Assembly (NCBI RefSeq): GCF_030684675.1
Contig: NZ_JAUXXZ010000040.1
Coordinates: 1-48,811 of the forward strand
From: Daejeonella sp.
Lineage (GTDB): Bacteria > Bacteroidota > Bacteroidia > Sphingobacteriales > Sphingobacteriaceae
Direction: 5' to 3'
DNA: 48,811 nt
Of this stretch, positions 8,950-17,558 are shown one piece after another (the stretch's first letter is position 1; each line of letters starts with the position of its first letter). The position numbers and the translations under genes are program-made. The notes beneath the pieces are model-generated. The model searched no databases and had not been told where the DNA came from. It saw nothing but the letters and a program-made list of their open reading frames with translations.

Positions 8950-10368
8950 ATGAATGAAACATTAGAGCAAAATGAAATGAAGCGTGAGCTTGGTCTGCTG
9001 GATGCAACCTTACTGGTTGCAGGAAGTATGATCGGATCAGGTATTTTTATTGTAACTGCTGATATAACACGAAATGTGGGTTCTGCAGGATGGCTTATTG
9101 CCGTATGGCTGATCACAGGTTTGATGACATTGATTGCAGCTGTAAGCTACGGGGAGTTAAGTTCCATGTTTCCTAAGGCGGGGGGACAATATGTTTATCT
9201 AAAAGAAGCTTATAATCCGCTGGTTGGCTTTTTGTATGGCTGGAGTTTTTTTGCAGTGATTCAAACCGGTACTATCGCTGCCGTAGGGGTTGCATTTTCT
9301 AAATTCACAGCCTATCTCTGGCCTGCAGTTAGTGAGGATATCGTATTATTTAGTCTTGGTTCAATAACAGTGTCACCCGCGCAGGTTCTGGCCATTGTAA
9401 TTATTATTTTGCTGACCTATATAAATACCAAGGGAGTAAAAGGAGGTAAAATTATTCAGACTTCCTTTACATTGACAAAGCTTGTGAGTTTATTTGGTTT
9501 GATCATTTTCGGTTTCATCATGCTCAAACCCGATATATGGGAGGCTAATTGGGTGAATGCCTGGAGTATGCAAAAATTGAATGTTGACGGAACTTTTGAA
9601 TCGTATACACTGGTGGCGGCCTTAGGTGCTGTGGCGGCAGCAATGGTAGGTTCTATTTTCAGCAGTGATGCCTGGAATAATATCACCTTTATTGCCGGTG
9701 AGGTAAAAAATCCCAAACGGAATATCGGGTTCAGCTTATTTTTGGGTACCCTGATTGTTACCATTATTTACGTTCTTGCGAATTTGGTTTATATGGCGGT
9801 TTTGCCCTTACAGGAGATCGCAACAGCAGATAAAGACAGGGTTGCTGTTGCAGCCTCAAGTGTAATATTTGGTAATATAGGTACTGTAATTATTGCATTA
9901 ATGATCATGGTATCCACTTTTGGATGTAATAACGGATTAATTCTTGCCGGAGCCAGAGTTTACCATACCATGGCCAATGATGGTCTGTTTTTTAAGAAAA
10001 CAGCATCATTAAATAAGCATGCCGTACCTGAATTCGGTTTATGGCTGCAATGCCTGGTAGCATCAGCACTTTGTCTGAGTGGCAGGTATGGCGACCTTCT
10101 GGATATGATCTCTTTTGTGGTTGTCATATTTTATGTTCTGACTATTATTGGCATTTATATTTTGAGGGTAAAACGTCCGGATGCGGAGAGGCCATATAAA
10201 GCGTTTGGATATCCCTTCCTTCCTGCTGTTTACATTGTGATGGGGATCTGCTTTTGTACCCTGCTAATCATCTATAAGCCTAATTTCACATGGCCCGGTC
10301 TGATTGTTGTATTAACCGGTGTTCCTGTTTTTTACATGTGGAAAGCTTTTGATAAGAAAGGGGTATAA
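8950..10368 (+). CDS. APC family amino acid permease, L-type (LAT-like)
   Basis: A 472-residue polytopic transporter with about 12 hydrophobic segments. The first helix carries LLVAGSMIGSGIFIV, the unwound GSGIF motif of APC transporters. LSSMFPKAGGQYVYLKEAYNP and FSSDAWNNITFIAGEVKNP point to the L-type/LAT or PotE-like branch rather than the CAT branch of the permease at 4720-6195. It is transcribed away from hppA across an AT-rich 286-bp gap; TAAGTTTA at 8917-8924 is a weak -7 candidate. Neutral amino acid exchange or uptake is the family expectation, with substrate unknown. No terminator is visible downstream. Confidence 0.9.
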   Translation: MNETLEQNEMKRELGLLDATLLVAGSMIGSGIFIVTADITRNVGSAGWLIAVWLITGLMTLIAAVSYGELSSMFPKAGGQYVYLKEAYNPLVGFLYGWSFFAVIQTGTIAAVGVAFSKFTAYLWPAVSEDIVLFSLGSITVSPAQVLAIVIIILLTYINTKGVKGGKIIQTSFTLTKLVSLFGLIIFGFIMLKPDIWEANWVNAWSMQKLNVDGTFESYTLVAALGAVAAAMVGSIFSSDAWNNITFIAGEVKNPKRNIGFSLFLGTLIVTIIYVLANLVYMAVLPLQEIATADKDRVAVAASSVIFGNIGTVIIALMIMVSTFGCNNGLILAGARVYHTMANDGLFFKKTASLNKHAVPEFGLWLQCLVASALCLSGRYGDLLDMISFVVVIFYVLTIIGIYILRVKRPDAERPYKAFGYPFLPAVYIVMGICFCTLLIIYKPNFTWPGLIVVLTGVPVFYMWKAFDKKGV

Positions 10369-10527
10369 TTTTAAAAGTATTGGCAATTTTGTATGCAAAA
10401 GCGGGTACCAAAATGCTTGAATGAAGAACATGGAATTGCAGCTATTTCGAAGATCAATACGGCAGAGTGATTATCCGATCGACGGTGGCTATCTGGCACA
10501 TTAAAATTTATTGCAAAAAATATTAAA

Positions 10528-11277
10528 TTATGGCAAGCTAAAATTAATGGGTAGTGTATAAGCTACCCTCACTTTTTGCTTGTTTTGAATTCCTGGTTTC
10601 CATTCAGGAGATTTTTCAAGCACTCTGATTGCTTCTTCATCACATCCATAACCAATTCCACGCAGGATTTTAATGTTTGAAAGCCTGCCGTTTTTTTCAA
10701 TAATGAAGCTTATCAGAACCTTACCCTCAATTCCCTTTTCAACTGCAGTTTCAGGGTATTTTAAGTTTCTGCTCAGAAATTTGATAAATGCTGAGTGACC
10801 ACCGGGAAATTCAGGATAGTTTTCAATGCCATCCAGGGTATGGAGTTCCATATTCTTGGCTGGAGCTGAGCTTCCTGTTGTATTTGATGTTTCTTCCTGA
10901 ATTTCAATAGGGTTTAAATTCAGGCTCTCTTCTCCATTACTATTCGTTGTACTGATCACAGCCTCATTCAACTGCTCTTTTGTAGGAATATCAGATTCAG
11001 CCTGATTTTCAGGAACTACATTCATTTTTGCATATTGAATACTTTTATGCTTTACAGGTTTGGATGGGGTTTTTGTAATTTGCTTTGTTTCAGGTTTTAA
11101 CTCCTTAATTCTGGAAAGAAGGTTTACTTCTATGATCTTTATCTGTTCATTATTCCCTGCGACCGGATTAGTTTTGGATAACACATGAATGAGCCAGGGA
11201 GTAATTACCAGAATAGATAAGAGTCCAACAGCACATAAGAAAGCTTTAACCGTAGTCCTGGCATTGTTTTTTCTCAA
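10528..11277 (-). CDS. Energy transducer TonB (reading frame continues upstream of the first legal start)
   Basis: An inner-membrane-anchored TonB protein that passes proton-motive-force energy to outer-membrane transporters. From the TTG at 11277 it has 249 residues: a transmembrane helix near 12-34, a polar periplasmic linker, and a C-terminal TonB domain (about 165-249) with YPEFPGGHSAFIKFLSRNLKYP cut short here as PEFPGGHSAF, then GKVLISFIIEKNG, CDEEAIRVLEKSPEWKPG and YTLPINF. The conserved Bacteroidota TonB N-terminus is encoded in frame upstream of this TTG (see 11278-11386), so the true protein is longer. It lies 187 nt downstream of folC and may or may not share that operon. Family identity is secure; the start is not. 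Confidence 0.88.
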   Translation of the reverse strand: MRKNNARTTVKAFLCAVGLLSILVITPWLIHVLSKTNPVAGNNEQIKIIEVNLLSRIKELKPETKQITKTPSKPVKHKSIQYAKMNVVPENQAESDIPTKEQLNEAVISTTNSNGEESLNLNPIEIQEETSNTTGSSAPAKNMELHTLDGIENYPEFPGGHSAFIKFLSRNLKYPETAVEKGIEGKVLISFIIEKNGRLSNIKILRGIGYGCDEEAIRVLEKSPEWKPGIQNKQKVRVAYTLPINFSLP

Positions 11278-11386
11278 TTCATATGCGCCATAGGCCTGAT
11301 TGCGATTTTTGAATACAAGATCCAGCCACTGGTCCCGGTATAGATTTTGAGTGAAACTTATAATCAGCTTTGAGTTTATATCTCAT
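11278..11386 (-). other. N-terminal coding extension of tonB without a normal in-frame start
   Basis: Read in the tonB frame, 11340-11278 encodes YRDQWLDLVFKNRNQAYGAY followed by E, which is the hallmark cytoplasmic N-terminus of Bacteroidota TonB proteins (WLDLVF..RN.AYGAY.LR). Going upstream, no ATG, GTG or TTG occurs before the in-frame TGA at 11383-11385; only CTG 11367, ATT 11364 and ATA codons are available. An ATG at 11386-11384 is in another frame and would join the tonB frame if one base were removed. Either a CTG/ATT start is used, or there is a one-base frameshift, real or a sequence error. Confidence 0.6.
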
Positions 11387-11464
11387 TTGATGATAAAATA
11401 TTGAATAATCCATAATCAGGACGTTAATTATTGGAGCTGGATACTTAGGGATTTATGCGAATGG

Positions 11465-12826
11465 TTAAACTACCTCGGCGACTACAAACGTACTGCCGCC
11501 AACAAAGATCAGATCATTCTTTCCTGCACATTTTTTTGCTGCGTCCAGGGCATCACATACAGAAGTATAATATTCCCCATGCAAATTATATGCTTTGGCC
11601 TCTTCACTCAGCTCAATTGCCGGCTTTGCTCTGGGTAAATCAGGTTGACAAAAGTAATATGTGGCATTTTCAGGAAGCATTTTCAAAATTCCGGAGCTGT
11701 CCTTATCACGCAGCATTCCAATAACCATATGAAGCCTGTCAAAAGAGCTCTGTTCAATATTTTTCAGCACTTCCCTGATCCCGTCTTCATTGTGTCCGGT
11801 ATCACAGATTATTAAAGGAGCTTCCTGTAATATCTGCCAGCGTCCCATTAGTCCTGTCAAGGCCTTTACCTGCCTCAGAGCCTCAAAAATGTTCTGATCG
11901 GAGATTTGATAGTCAAACTCCCTCAGCTGCTTTACAGCGCTTAAAACACCTCCAAGGTTTTTTAACTGGTAGGTTCCTGTCAGGTCTAATTCGATTGACT
12001 CAAAGCTGAAACAGGCTGGAATTGTATTGTTTTTTTGACTGATATCTACTTTTAAAAATTCAGGTAAATTTTGTTGAGAACTACTCTTTTTTATTAACCA
12101 TTCTTCGCTTCCAAATATGATTTTCGATTGCTGCTCTGCTGCCTTTTTGATAAAAACATCTGCTACTTCATCCTGTTTCTGACTAATGATTACAGGTACT
12201 CCCTTTTTTATGATCCCGGCTTTCTCTCCGGCGATAAGAGGCAGGGTATTGCCCAGGATATTCATGTGGTCGAAAGCGATATTACTGATCAGGGAAAGCT
12301 CAGGATGGATCACATTGGTTGAGTCCAGCCTTCCGCCTAATCCTACCTCAATAATTGCAATATCTACCTCATTGACAGCAAAATGGTGGAATGCCATCGC
12401 AACAGTTACTTCAAAAAAGGATGGCTCAAGATTTTCTATAAATTCATAATTTTCATTCACAAATTCCAAAACTTCCTGTTCTGAGATCATTTTACCATTG
12501 ATGCGGATCCGTTCCCGGAAGTCTTTAAGATGCGGAGAGGTGTATAAACCGGTTTTATAACCGGCTGTTTGAAGGATTGCGGCTAACATATGTGATGAAG
12601 AGCCCTTTCCATTGGTTCCGCCAATATGTACCGATTTAAATTTATTCTGAGGTTCAGAAAGATGGGTACAAAATTTTTCGGTATTGATCAGATCTGCCTT
12701 TATTGCATCAGCACCCAGGCGCGAAAACATAGGAAGACGGGAATATAAATAGGAAATCACATCTGAGTAAGAATCAAAGTCGCCTTGAGGCCTAAAATTA
12801 CCAGTAGTGTTTTCAGGCATATTCAT
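11465..12826 (-). CDS. folC: Bifunctional folylpolyglutamate synthase/dihydrofolate synthase
   Basis: A cytoplasmic Mur-ligase-family enzyme that adds glutamate to dihydropteroate and to folates. The P-loop HIGGTNGKGSSSH lies at 67-79, followed by LYTSPHLKDFRERIRING, the usual folate-site loop. EVGLGGRLDSTN and NIAFDHMNILG complete the central domain, and ICDTGHNEDGI marks the C-terminal domain. The length of 453 residues is normal. The gene starts 22 nt after the TonB/TolA-like gene and ends the leftward envelope cluster; this pairing has no obvious metabolic logic and may simply be shared transcription. An ATG two codons later (12820) is an equally possible start. Confidence 0.93.
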   Translation of the reverse strand: MNMPENTTGNFRPQGDFDSYSDVISYLYSRLPMFSRLGADAIKADLINTEKFCTHLSEPQNKFKSVHIGGTNGKGSSSHMLAAILQTAGYKTGLYTSPHLKDFRERIRINGKMISEQEVLEFVNENYEFIENLEPSFFEVTVAMAFHHFAVNEVDIAIIEVGLGGRLDSTNVIHPELSLISNIAFDHMNILGNTLPLIAGEKAGIIKKGVPVIISQKQDEVADVFIKKAAEQQSKIIFGSEEWLIKKSSSQQNLPEFLKVDISQKNNTIPACFSFESIELDLTGTYQLKNLGGVLSAVKQLREFDYQISDQNIFEALRQVKALTGLMGRWQILQEAPLIICDTGHNEDGIREVLKNIEQSSFDRLHMVIGMLRDKDSSGILKMLPENATYYFCQPDLPRAKPAIELSEEAKAYNLHGEYYTSVCDALDAAKKCAGKNDLIFVGGSTFVVAEVV

Positions 12827-12848
12827 TGATTAGCCTATATTGATGGAC

Positions 12849-13670
12849 TTATTTTACCTTGAAATTGAACATTACTACTCCAATTTGCACCTCTGGTGCT
12901 GATTCAAGCTTATTCAATGAAGATCCAATGACTGCGAGGCGACATTTTTCCCATATTTCTTTATCAGATAAGGTTGTACCCTTTACTCCGGGAATTGCGT
13001 TTACAACAACCCCATTTTTATCAACAAAAATCCGTACGGCTACCCGGCCATATTTCTGTCCGCTATCTTTAGGTGGTGTAAGATTGGTGAATCTACGGCT
13101 CTTCAGATCCAGGCTGTAGGGGCCATTACCTGAACCTCCTTCACCATAATCGGGCGATAAAGGATCACCATTAGTACTTCCCTGGTTTCCTGCAACTGTT
13201 CCTGTTCCATCGCCTTTACCCAACCCGTCATTTTTCTTCCCTTTGTATAGGGCATTTTGATTAACTACAGGTTTATTTTCTTTCGCAGGGGTAGTAACAG
13301 CGGGTGCTTTAGCACTACTCTTTTCCTTTGTTATCACCTCGGGGGCATCTTCGTTATCCTGGGTAGCAATTGTTTTGTCTGAAACTTCCGAATTGGATTC
13401 GTTCGATGTAGTATTCTCCATGATTACCTTATCAGGTGAAGTACTGTTGGCATCAGGAGAGGTAGAGGGCTCTTCAACGCTCATATAATCATCCCCCATG
13501 CCGAACTCAGAAGTACCATAATTTACAATTATTCCTCCTGTACCAGTATCCGGCTCAACACGGCTGGCAACAATAAAATAGCTAATCACCAAAAAAGCAA
13601 GCATTATACCGGTAGAAATGGCATATGCTTTCGGGTAATTATTTTCTTCCTGTCGGCGGTATTCGATCAT
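12849..13670 (-). CDS. TonB/TolA-like energy transducer of the envelope cluster
   Basis: A 273-residue bitopic protein. It has a short charged N-terminus, one transmembrane helix at about 16-35, a long low-complexity periplasmic linker rich in Ser, Thr, Asn, Gly and acidic residues (40-195), and a C-terminal domain (about 200-273) with GRVAVRIFVDKNGVVVNAIPGVKG, cut here as VAVRIFVDKNGVV, that resembles TonB C-domains. It lacks the usual proline-rich spacer and the YPEFPGG motif of the TonB at 10528. The start ATG overlaps the exbD stop by 4 nt. With ExbB- and ExbD-like genes directly upstream it is the likely energy-transmitting arm of that motor. Whether it works like TonB (transport) or TolA (envelope constriction) is open. 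Confidence 0.78.
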   Translation of the reverse strand: MIEYRRQEENNYPKAYAISTGIMLAFLVISYFIVASRVEPDTGTGGIIVNYGTSEFGMGDDYMSVEEPSTSPDANSTSPDKVIMENTTSNESNSEVSDKTIATQDNEDAPEVITKEKSSAKAPAVTTPAKENKPVVNQNALYKGKKNDGLGKGDGTGTVAGNQGSTNGDPLSPDYGEGGSGNGPYSLDLKSRRFTNLTPPKDSGQKYGRVAVRIFVDKNGVVVNAIPGVKGTTLSDKEIWEKCRLAVIGSSLNKLESAPEVQIGVVMFNFKVK

Positions 13671-14065
13671 TTTTTTGTTTCTGTAGCTAAAACAAGTTTT
13701 ACCTTCAGCTTATTTGCAATATCCGTCAATTCGATTACATTTTCAATTGCTATCGTGCGATCAGCGTACAGTATGATGGTTAAGTCAGGAGCTGCCTTTT
13801 GATATGTCTCTATACTTTGAAACAAATTTGCGGCATCCACCTGTTTTTTCTCAACATAATATTCCAGGTCTTTTGTTATCGAAACATTGATCGTTTTCTG
13901 TGGAATGGATTGTCCTGAATTGGATCTTGGTAAAAATAACTTAACCACATTGGGGTTTGCAACGGCTGACGCCAGTAGAAAGAACAGCAGCAGGAAAAAC
14001 ATAATGTCATTCAATGCTGATGTGTGAACCTCAACGTTCCCTCTTTGTCGTTTTCTTAGATTCAT
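13667..14065 (-). CDS. ExbD/TolR family biopolymer transport protein
   Basis: A 132-residue inner-membrane protein. A basic N-terminus (MNLRKRQRG) precedes one helix, ALNDIMFFLLLFFLLAS (about 17-33), which carries the single membrane Asp (LND) expected to conduct protons in ExbD/TolR. The periplasmic domain shows the family pattern NVSITKDLEYYVEKKQV and LTIILYADRTIAIENVIEL. It overlaps both neighbours by 4 nt (exbB-like upstream, TonB/TolA-like downstream), indicating translational coupling within one motor complex. Confidence 0.92.
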   Translation of the reverse strand: MNLRKRQRGNVEVHTSALNDIMFFLLLFFLLASAVANPNVVKLFLPRSNSGQSIPQKTINVSITKDLEYYVEKKQVDAANLFQSIETYQKAAPDLTIILYADRTIAIENVIELTDIANKLKVKLVLATETKK

Positions 14066-14760
14066 TTGCCAGGCTCCTCTAACAAGTCAATAAATTCAAT
14101 GGCATCAGTCTCCATTTTCAGAATAATCCGGTCTACCATAATATTCAATATATGATATAACACGTAGGCAATAATACCGATAATCAGTCCGGTGGCTGAT
14201 GTGATCATTTTCACATAAAGACCACCTGATATGGTGCCAATCTCAATGATTCCCTTTACAGAGACCTCATGGAAGATGGTAATTACACCAATAATTGTAC
14301 CAACGAAACCAAGCATTGGTGCAATTCCGGCAATGATTCCAAGTATGCTTATGTTTTTTTCCAGCTTCGATACTTCCAGTTTACCGACATTTTCGATGGC
14401 ACCTTCAATATCCTTAATTGGCCTTCCGATACGTAGCAAACCTTTCTCAAGTATTCTTCCCAGAGGGGTGTTGCTGTTTCTGCAAATGGCCAGTGCAGAA
14501 TCAAGCTTGGCAGATTTAACGCTCTGCTTGACCTGTAGCATAAGATTCATCTCGTCTTTGGAGGCCTTGCGGATGGTTAAATAACGTTCCACAAAAATAA
14601 CCAGACCCATGAAGGCCAGAAGCGCGAGTGGCAACATTACCCAGCCGCCTTTGAAAAGTAGCTCAATGAATCTTAATTCTTCACTGGTTGGCATTGTTTG
14701 AATGGTAGAAGCTGCTGTATCAGCTAGGGCGTTTAATGTGTCAATTTGCAGTAGTAACAT
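14062..14760 (-). CDS. MotA/TolQ/ExbB family proton channel protein
   Basis: A 232-residue inner-membrane motor subunit with three hydrophobic segments (about 36-54, 140-165 and 175-202). The family core KLEKNISILGIIAGIAPMLG and GFVGTIIGVITIFHEV contains the conserved pore-facing Thr of GTI. The N-terminal 30 residues are unusually acidic and Thr-rich for the family. It lies 2 nt after the HU/SPOR gene and overlaps exbD by 4 nt. Together with ExbD it should form the proton-driven stator that moves the TonB/TolA-like partner. Confidence 0.92.
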   Translation of the reverse strand: MLLLQIDTLNALADTAASTIQTMPTSEELRFIELLFKGGWVMLPLALLAFMGLVIFVERYLTIRKASKDEMNLMLQVKQSVKSAKLDSALAICRNSNTPLGRILEKGLLRIGRPIKDIEGAIENVGKLEVSKLEKNISILGIIAGIAPMLGFVGTIIGVITIFHEVSVKGIIEIGTISGGLYVKMITSATGLIIGIIAYVLYHILNIMVDRIILKMETDAIEFIDLLEEPGK

Positions 14761-14762
14761 TC

Positions 14763-15830
14763 TTATGGATTTTTTAACGGTTTAACCCTGGCTATCCAGG
14801 CATCTTTATTTATCTCTTTTTGAATACGATTAAGTTCAAGGGTAGCCGCCTCTTCTTCGGTAAATGTCCCAAGGCTGATCTTGAGCATCTTTCCGGGTAA
14901 ATTTTCAACTATTTTTGCTTTAATACCCTTTGAATTCATCTGTTTGATATACGTTTCGGCATCAATTTTTCTTGAAAATGCAGCAACTATTATTTCGTAG
15001 CTAATATCCTGCTTAGCTGCCGGAATTTTTTCCTCAAGTGATGGATCCACTGGTTTCGAATCAGAATTACCTTTGGTTTCTTCCTGTATTGCAGCCTTTT
15101 TGATCCCGCTACTATCAAGCGGTTCAATGCTATCTAATACAACTGAAGCAGCAGCAGTTGTATCGATGATTGGTTCAATTACCGCCGCAGGTTTAACTTT
15201 AGGATATAGTTTATCCTTTACAAAATGATTGAAACTCTTGTCAAAATAGAATAAGGCAAACAGGGCAGCAATAATTGCCAGGAAACCGATAAGGAGAATA
15301 GGCACAAGCCGGGCTTTAGGTGCCTGATCGTATATTTCTTCTTCAGCTTCGTTATTTTCAATCCGGAATTTACTTTCTGTAAGTTCTGCTTTAAAAGCTT
15401 TTTCTGGCAGGGAAACAACAGTAACATTAAGCTCAGGAATTGGTTTTAAACTATAAAATTTATCAGCAATTCCAAAACTATCCGAAGGCTTAAAAGTCAG
15501 TTGCTCGTTTATTTTATAAAGGCTTCCAAGGTGATTAATTTCAACTGCATTTGATCCGTTCAGTACATCCAAAATAGTTTCGGTGAATTTTTTGATCAGT
15601 TCTTCAGATGAAGAAATACTAAGACTTCTCTTCATGCTGATATATTCACTCAGTCCTGAAAAGCTGAAAACATCTTTTTTGAAAGATAAATGATAGGAGG
15701 GTGGGTAAAATAAATTACTATGCTTATCAAATGTACCGGCAACTCTTTCTTTAAAAAAAGTACCTAAACCAGCGACGCTTACTTCATCCTGCTCACCTAA
15801 CAATTCTGCGATGTAAAGTCCGATCTCCAT
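14763..15830 (-). CDS. HU-CCDC81 and SPOR domain-containing membrane protein
   Basis: A 355-residue bitopic protein with an unusual architecture. Residues 1-60 and 61-125 look like the two tandem bacterial HU-CCDC81 domains (MEIGLYIAELLGEQDEVSVAG start), an HU-related fold. A single transmembrane helix follows at about 174-196, then an acidic linker and a C-terminal SPOR domain (about 273-350, YEIIVAAFSRKIDAETYIKQM), which in other proteins binds glycan strands lacking stem peptides. The cytoplasmic half could bind DNA or a protein partner and the periplasmic half septal peptidoglycan. It lies 45 nt after the barrel gene and 2 nt before the ExbB-like gene, so it probably belongs to the motor operon. 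Confidence 0.82.
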   Translation of the reverse strand: MEIGLYIAELLGEQDEVSVAGLGTFFKERVAGTFDKHSNLFYPPSYHLSFKKDVFSFSGLSEYISMKRSLSISSSEELIKKFTETILDVLNGSNAVEINHLGSLYKINEQLTFKPSDSFGIADKFYSLKPIPELNVTVVSLPEKAFKAELTESKFRIENNEAEEEIYDQAPKARLVPILLIGFLAIIAALFALFYFDKSFNHFVKDKLYPKVKPAAVIEPIIDTTAAASVVLDSIEPLDSSGIKKAAIQEETKGNSDSKPVDPSLEEKIPAAKQDISYEIIVAAFSRKIDAETYIKQMNSKGIKAKIVENLPGKMLKISLGTFTEEEAATLELNRIQKEINKDAWIARVKPLKNP

Positions 15831-15875
15831 TGAGGGGTAAAGTTAATTTTTAATTTTCATTAGCCAAAAAATGCA

Positions 15876-17558
15876 TCAGAACGCATAGTTTATTCCGCCC
15901 AGAACATTCATGCCCAGCTTTGGATAATACATAAATCTTTGATAGGACTGGCCGGTAAGATTATTGGCCCGTATATAAACTCCAAATTTTTCATTCACCT
16001 TATATTCTGCACCTGCACTCAGGTCAATAAATCCATTTATGCTTTTGGAGGTAAATGTTCCAGGGGCAGTGCCATTTACCCTGCCATAGATTTCTTCCTG
16101 AATTAACACTTCCGCATCTATGATAACTTTCCGGTTTATTTGGAACCGGGCATTTGACATCAGCCGGAGTTTTGGTTTAAACCAGGCTTCCTGCTCTGTA
16201 GCAAGAGTATAATCAAATAGTTGAGCCTTAGCGGTCATATTCAGGAATTCTGATGCTTTTATATTGATTTCGCCTTCAAGGCCAAGAATTTTACTTTGTC
16301 CGTTATCGTAAATGGTTTCGAATCTGTTTATAAGTACCGGACTATTTACAAATAATTGAAGGTCCTCCATTGTTTTGTACCAGGCCATTATTTTATATCC
16401 GAATTCAGCACTGGCATTTCCTTTTACACCACCATACACATTCATTTTCTCCAGGGAATTTTTTATGGCGATATTTTTATTCAGATAAGGATTCTCAAAG
16501 GCAAGCTCTCTCAGACTTGTCTTTAAAACATCTCCGTTAACACCAGCAAAAAGGGTAGCATATCCCTCTATTATTGGGAGTTCAGCAGAGACTGCAGGGA
16601 AAATATTAAGTCTCGATTGGGTGCCAAATTCCTGTACAATATTTACTCCAAGATCCAGATTAAAACCACTTGCTTTAAGTTTTATATAGGGATTGGCTCG
16701 CAGGATATTGTTTCCGACCTTGTATGCAAGATCTTTTGTAGAGGTCATATCTATTGAAGCGTTTACACCTATGTTGGATTGTTTCACAGCCTTATTCAGG
16801 GAGCCCCGCAGCAAAACTGAACTTTCGCGGGCATCATCAATATTACTGAATTGATAAGCATTGATATTAGCAGAATAATTGAATAATGAAGACTCAGAAT
16901 ACTTGTTTGCTATCTCAGCTTCTGCACCGATTGTGCTGAAGCGTTGTTTGCTCATATCGGCAGGGATCGAAGAAGCCGGGTCAAAGCCATAAAAGTTAGT
17001 CGCATTTCTGTCGTAAATCAATCTTCCACTTAGTGAATAGTCATCGGCTATTGATCTTCCAAACAAGCCGAATTCCTGTTTCGAAAATTGCTGCATACTT
17101 AGATTGCCTTTCTGTGAAAGGTGTTTAAAAAATGCTCCGCCTTGCAAGGCTTCATCCCTGCCGGTATTGATATAGACCTCACCCAAAGCCGTATTGAAAT
17201 TTCCCGCACTAACTTTTGCATAGTTATTAACCAGAACAACTGCAGGCTCATCTGCCATTTTCTGTGCCTGTAACTCTTTAATATTGGTATTTAAATCCAG
17301 TTTTTTATCGATGATATTATAGGTAAGTACGGGTTTAAATGCCGCCACTCTATTCATATCGGGATTCCTTCTGATTTTAACAGCATCAGCCAGAACAGGT
17401 TTATAAGGCCTTACAACCTCAATTTCTTCGATAAGTGTTCCACCGGCAGGCGCTTGCTGAGCCGGGGAAGTCTGATCTTTTTTGTCCTGCGCACTGGTCA
17501 GTACCGATAAACTAAATAGGCTTAAGAACAGAGTATATTTAAATGTATTTGTATTCAT
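15876..17558 (-). CDS. Outer-membrane beta-barrel protein, TonB-dependent-receptor-like
   Basis: A 560-residue protein with a signal peptide (1-23, ending in TSAQ). An N-terminal stretch LIEEIEVVRPYKPVLADAVK near 42-61 resembles a TonB box plus a conserved motif. Repeated amphipathic strands run to a C-terminal Phe (GGINYAF), the usual barrel-assembly signal. It is much shorter than typical TonB-dependent receptors and I see no full plug domain; about 100 residues separate the signal peptide from the first strands. Its start codon overlaps the stop of the TPR gene (TAATG). The TonB-box reading is inference, supported by a TonB-like gene in the same cluster. Confidence 0.78.
   Translation of the reverse strand: MNTNTFKYTLFLSLFSLSVLTSAQDKKDQTSPAQQAPAGGTLIEEIEVVRPYKPVLADAVKIRRNPDMNRVAAFKPVLTYNIIDKKLDLNTNIKELQAQKMADEPAVVLVNNYAKVSAGNFNTALGEVYINTGRDEALQGGAFFKHLSQKGNLSMQQFSKQEFGLFGRSIADDYSLSGRLIYDRNATNFYGFDPASSIPADMSKQRFSTIGAEAEIANKYSESSLFNYSANINAYQFSNIDDARESSVLLRGSLNKAVKQSNIGVNASIDMTSTKDLAYKVGNNILRANPYIKLKASGFNLDLGVNIVQEFGTQSRLNIFPAVSAELPIIEGYATLFAGVNGDVLKTSLRELAFENPYLNKNIAIKNSLEKMNVYGGVKGNASAEFGYKIMAWYKTMEDLQLFVNSPVLINRFETIYDNGQSKILGLEGEINIKASEFLNMTAKAQLFDYTLATEQEAWFKPKLRLMSNARFQINRKVIIDAEVLIQEEIYGRVNGTAPGTFTSKSINGFIDLSAGAEYKVNEKFGVYIRANNLTGQSYQRFMYYPKLGMNVLGGINYAF

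Noticed and set aside
10421-10504. A 27-codon open frame (MKNMELQLFRRSIRQ...) between the LAT-type permease and tonB
   Set aside because: No promoter, signal, membrane segment or family resemblance. The region looks like degenerate intergenic repeat sequence.
10486-10512. TGGCAC...TTGCA near 10490, resembling a sigma-54 promoter
   Set aside because: The spacing between the two boxes is far too long and there is no correctly placed gene on that strand.
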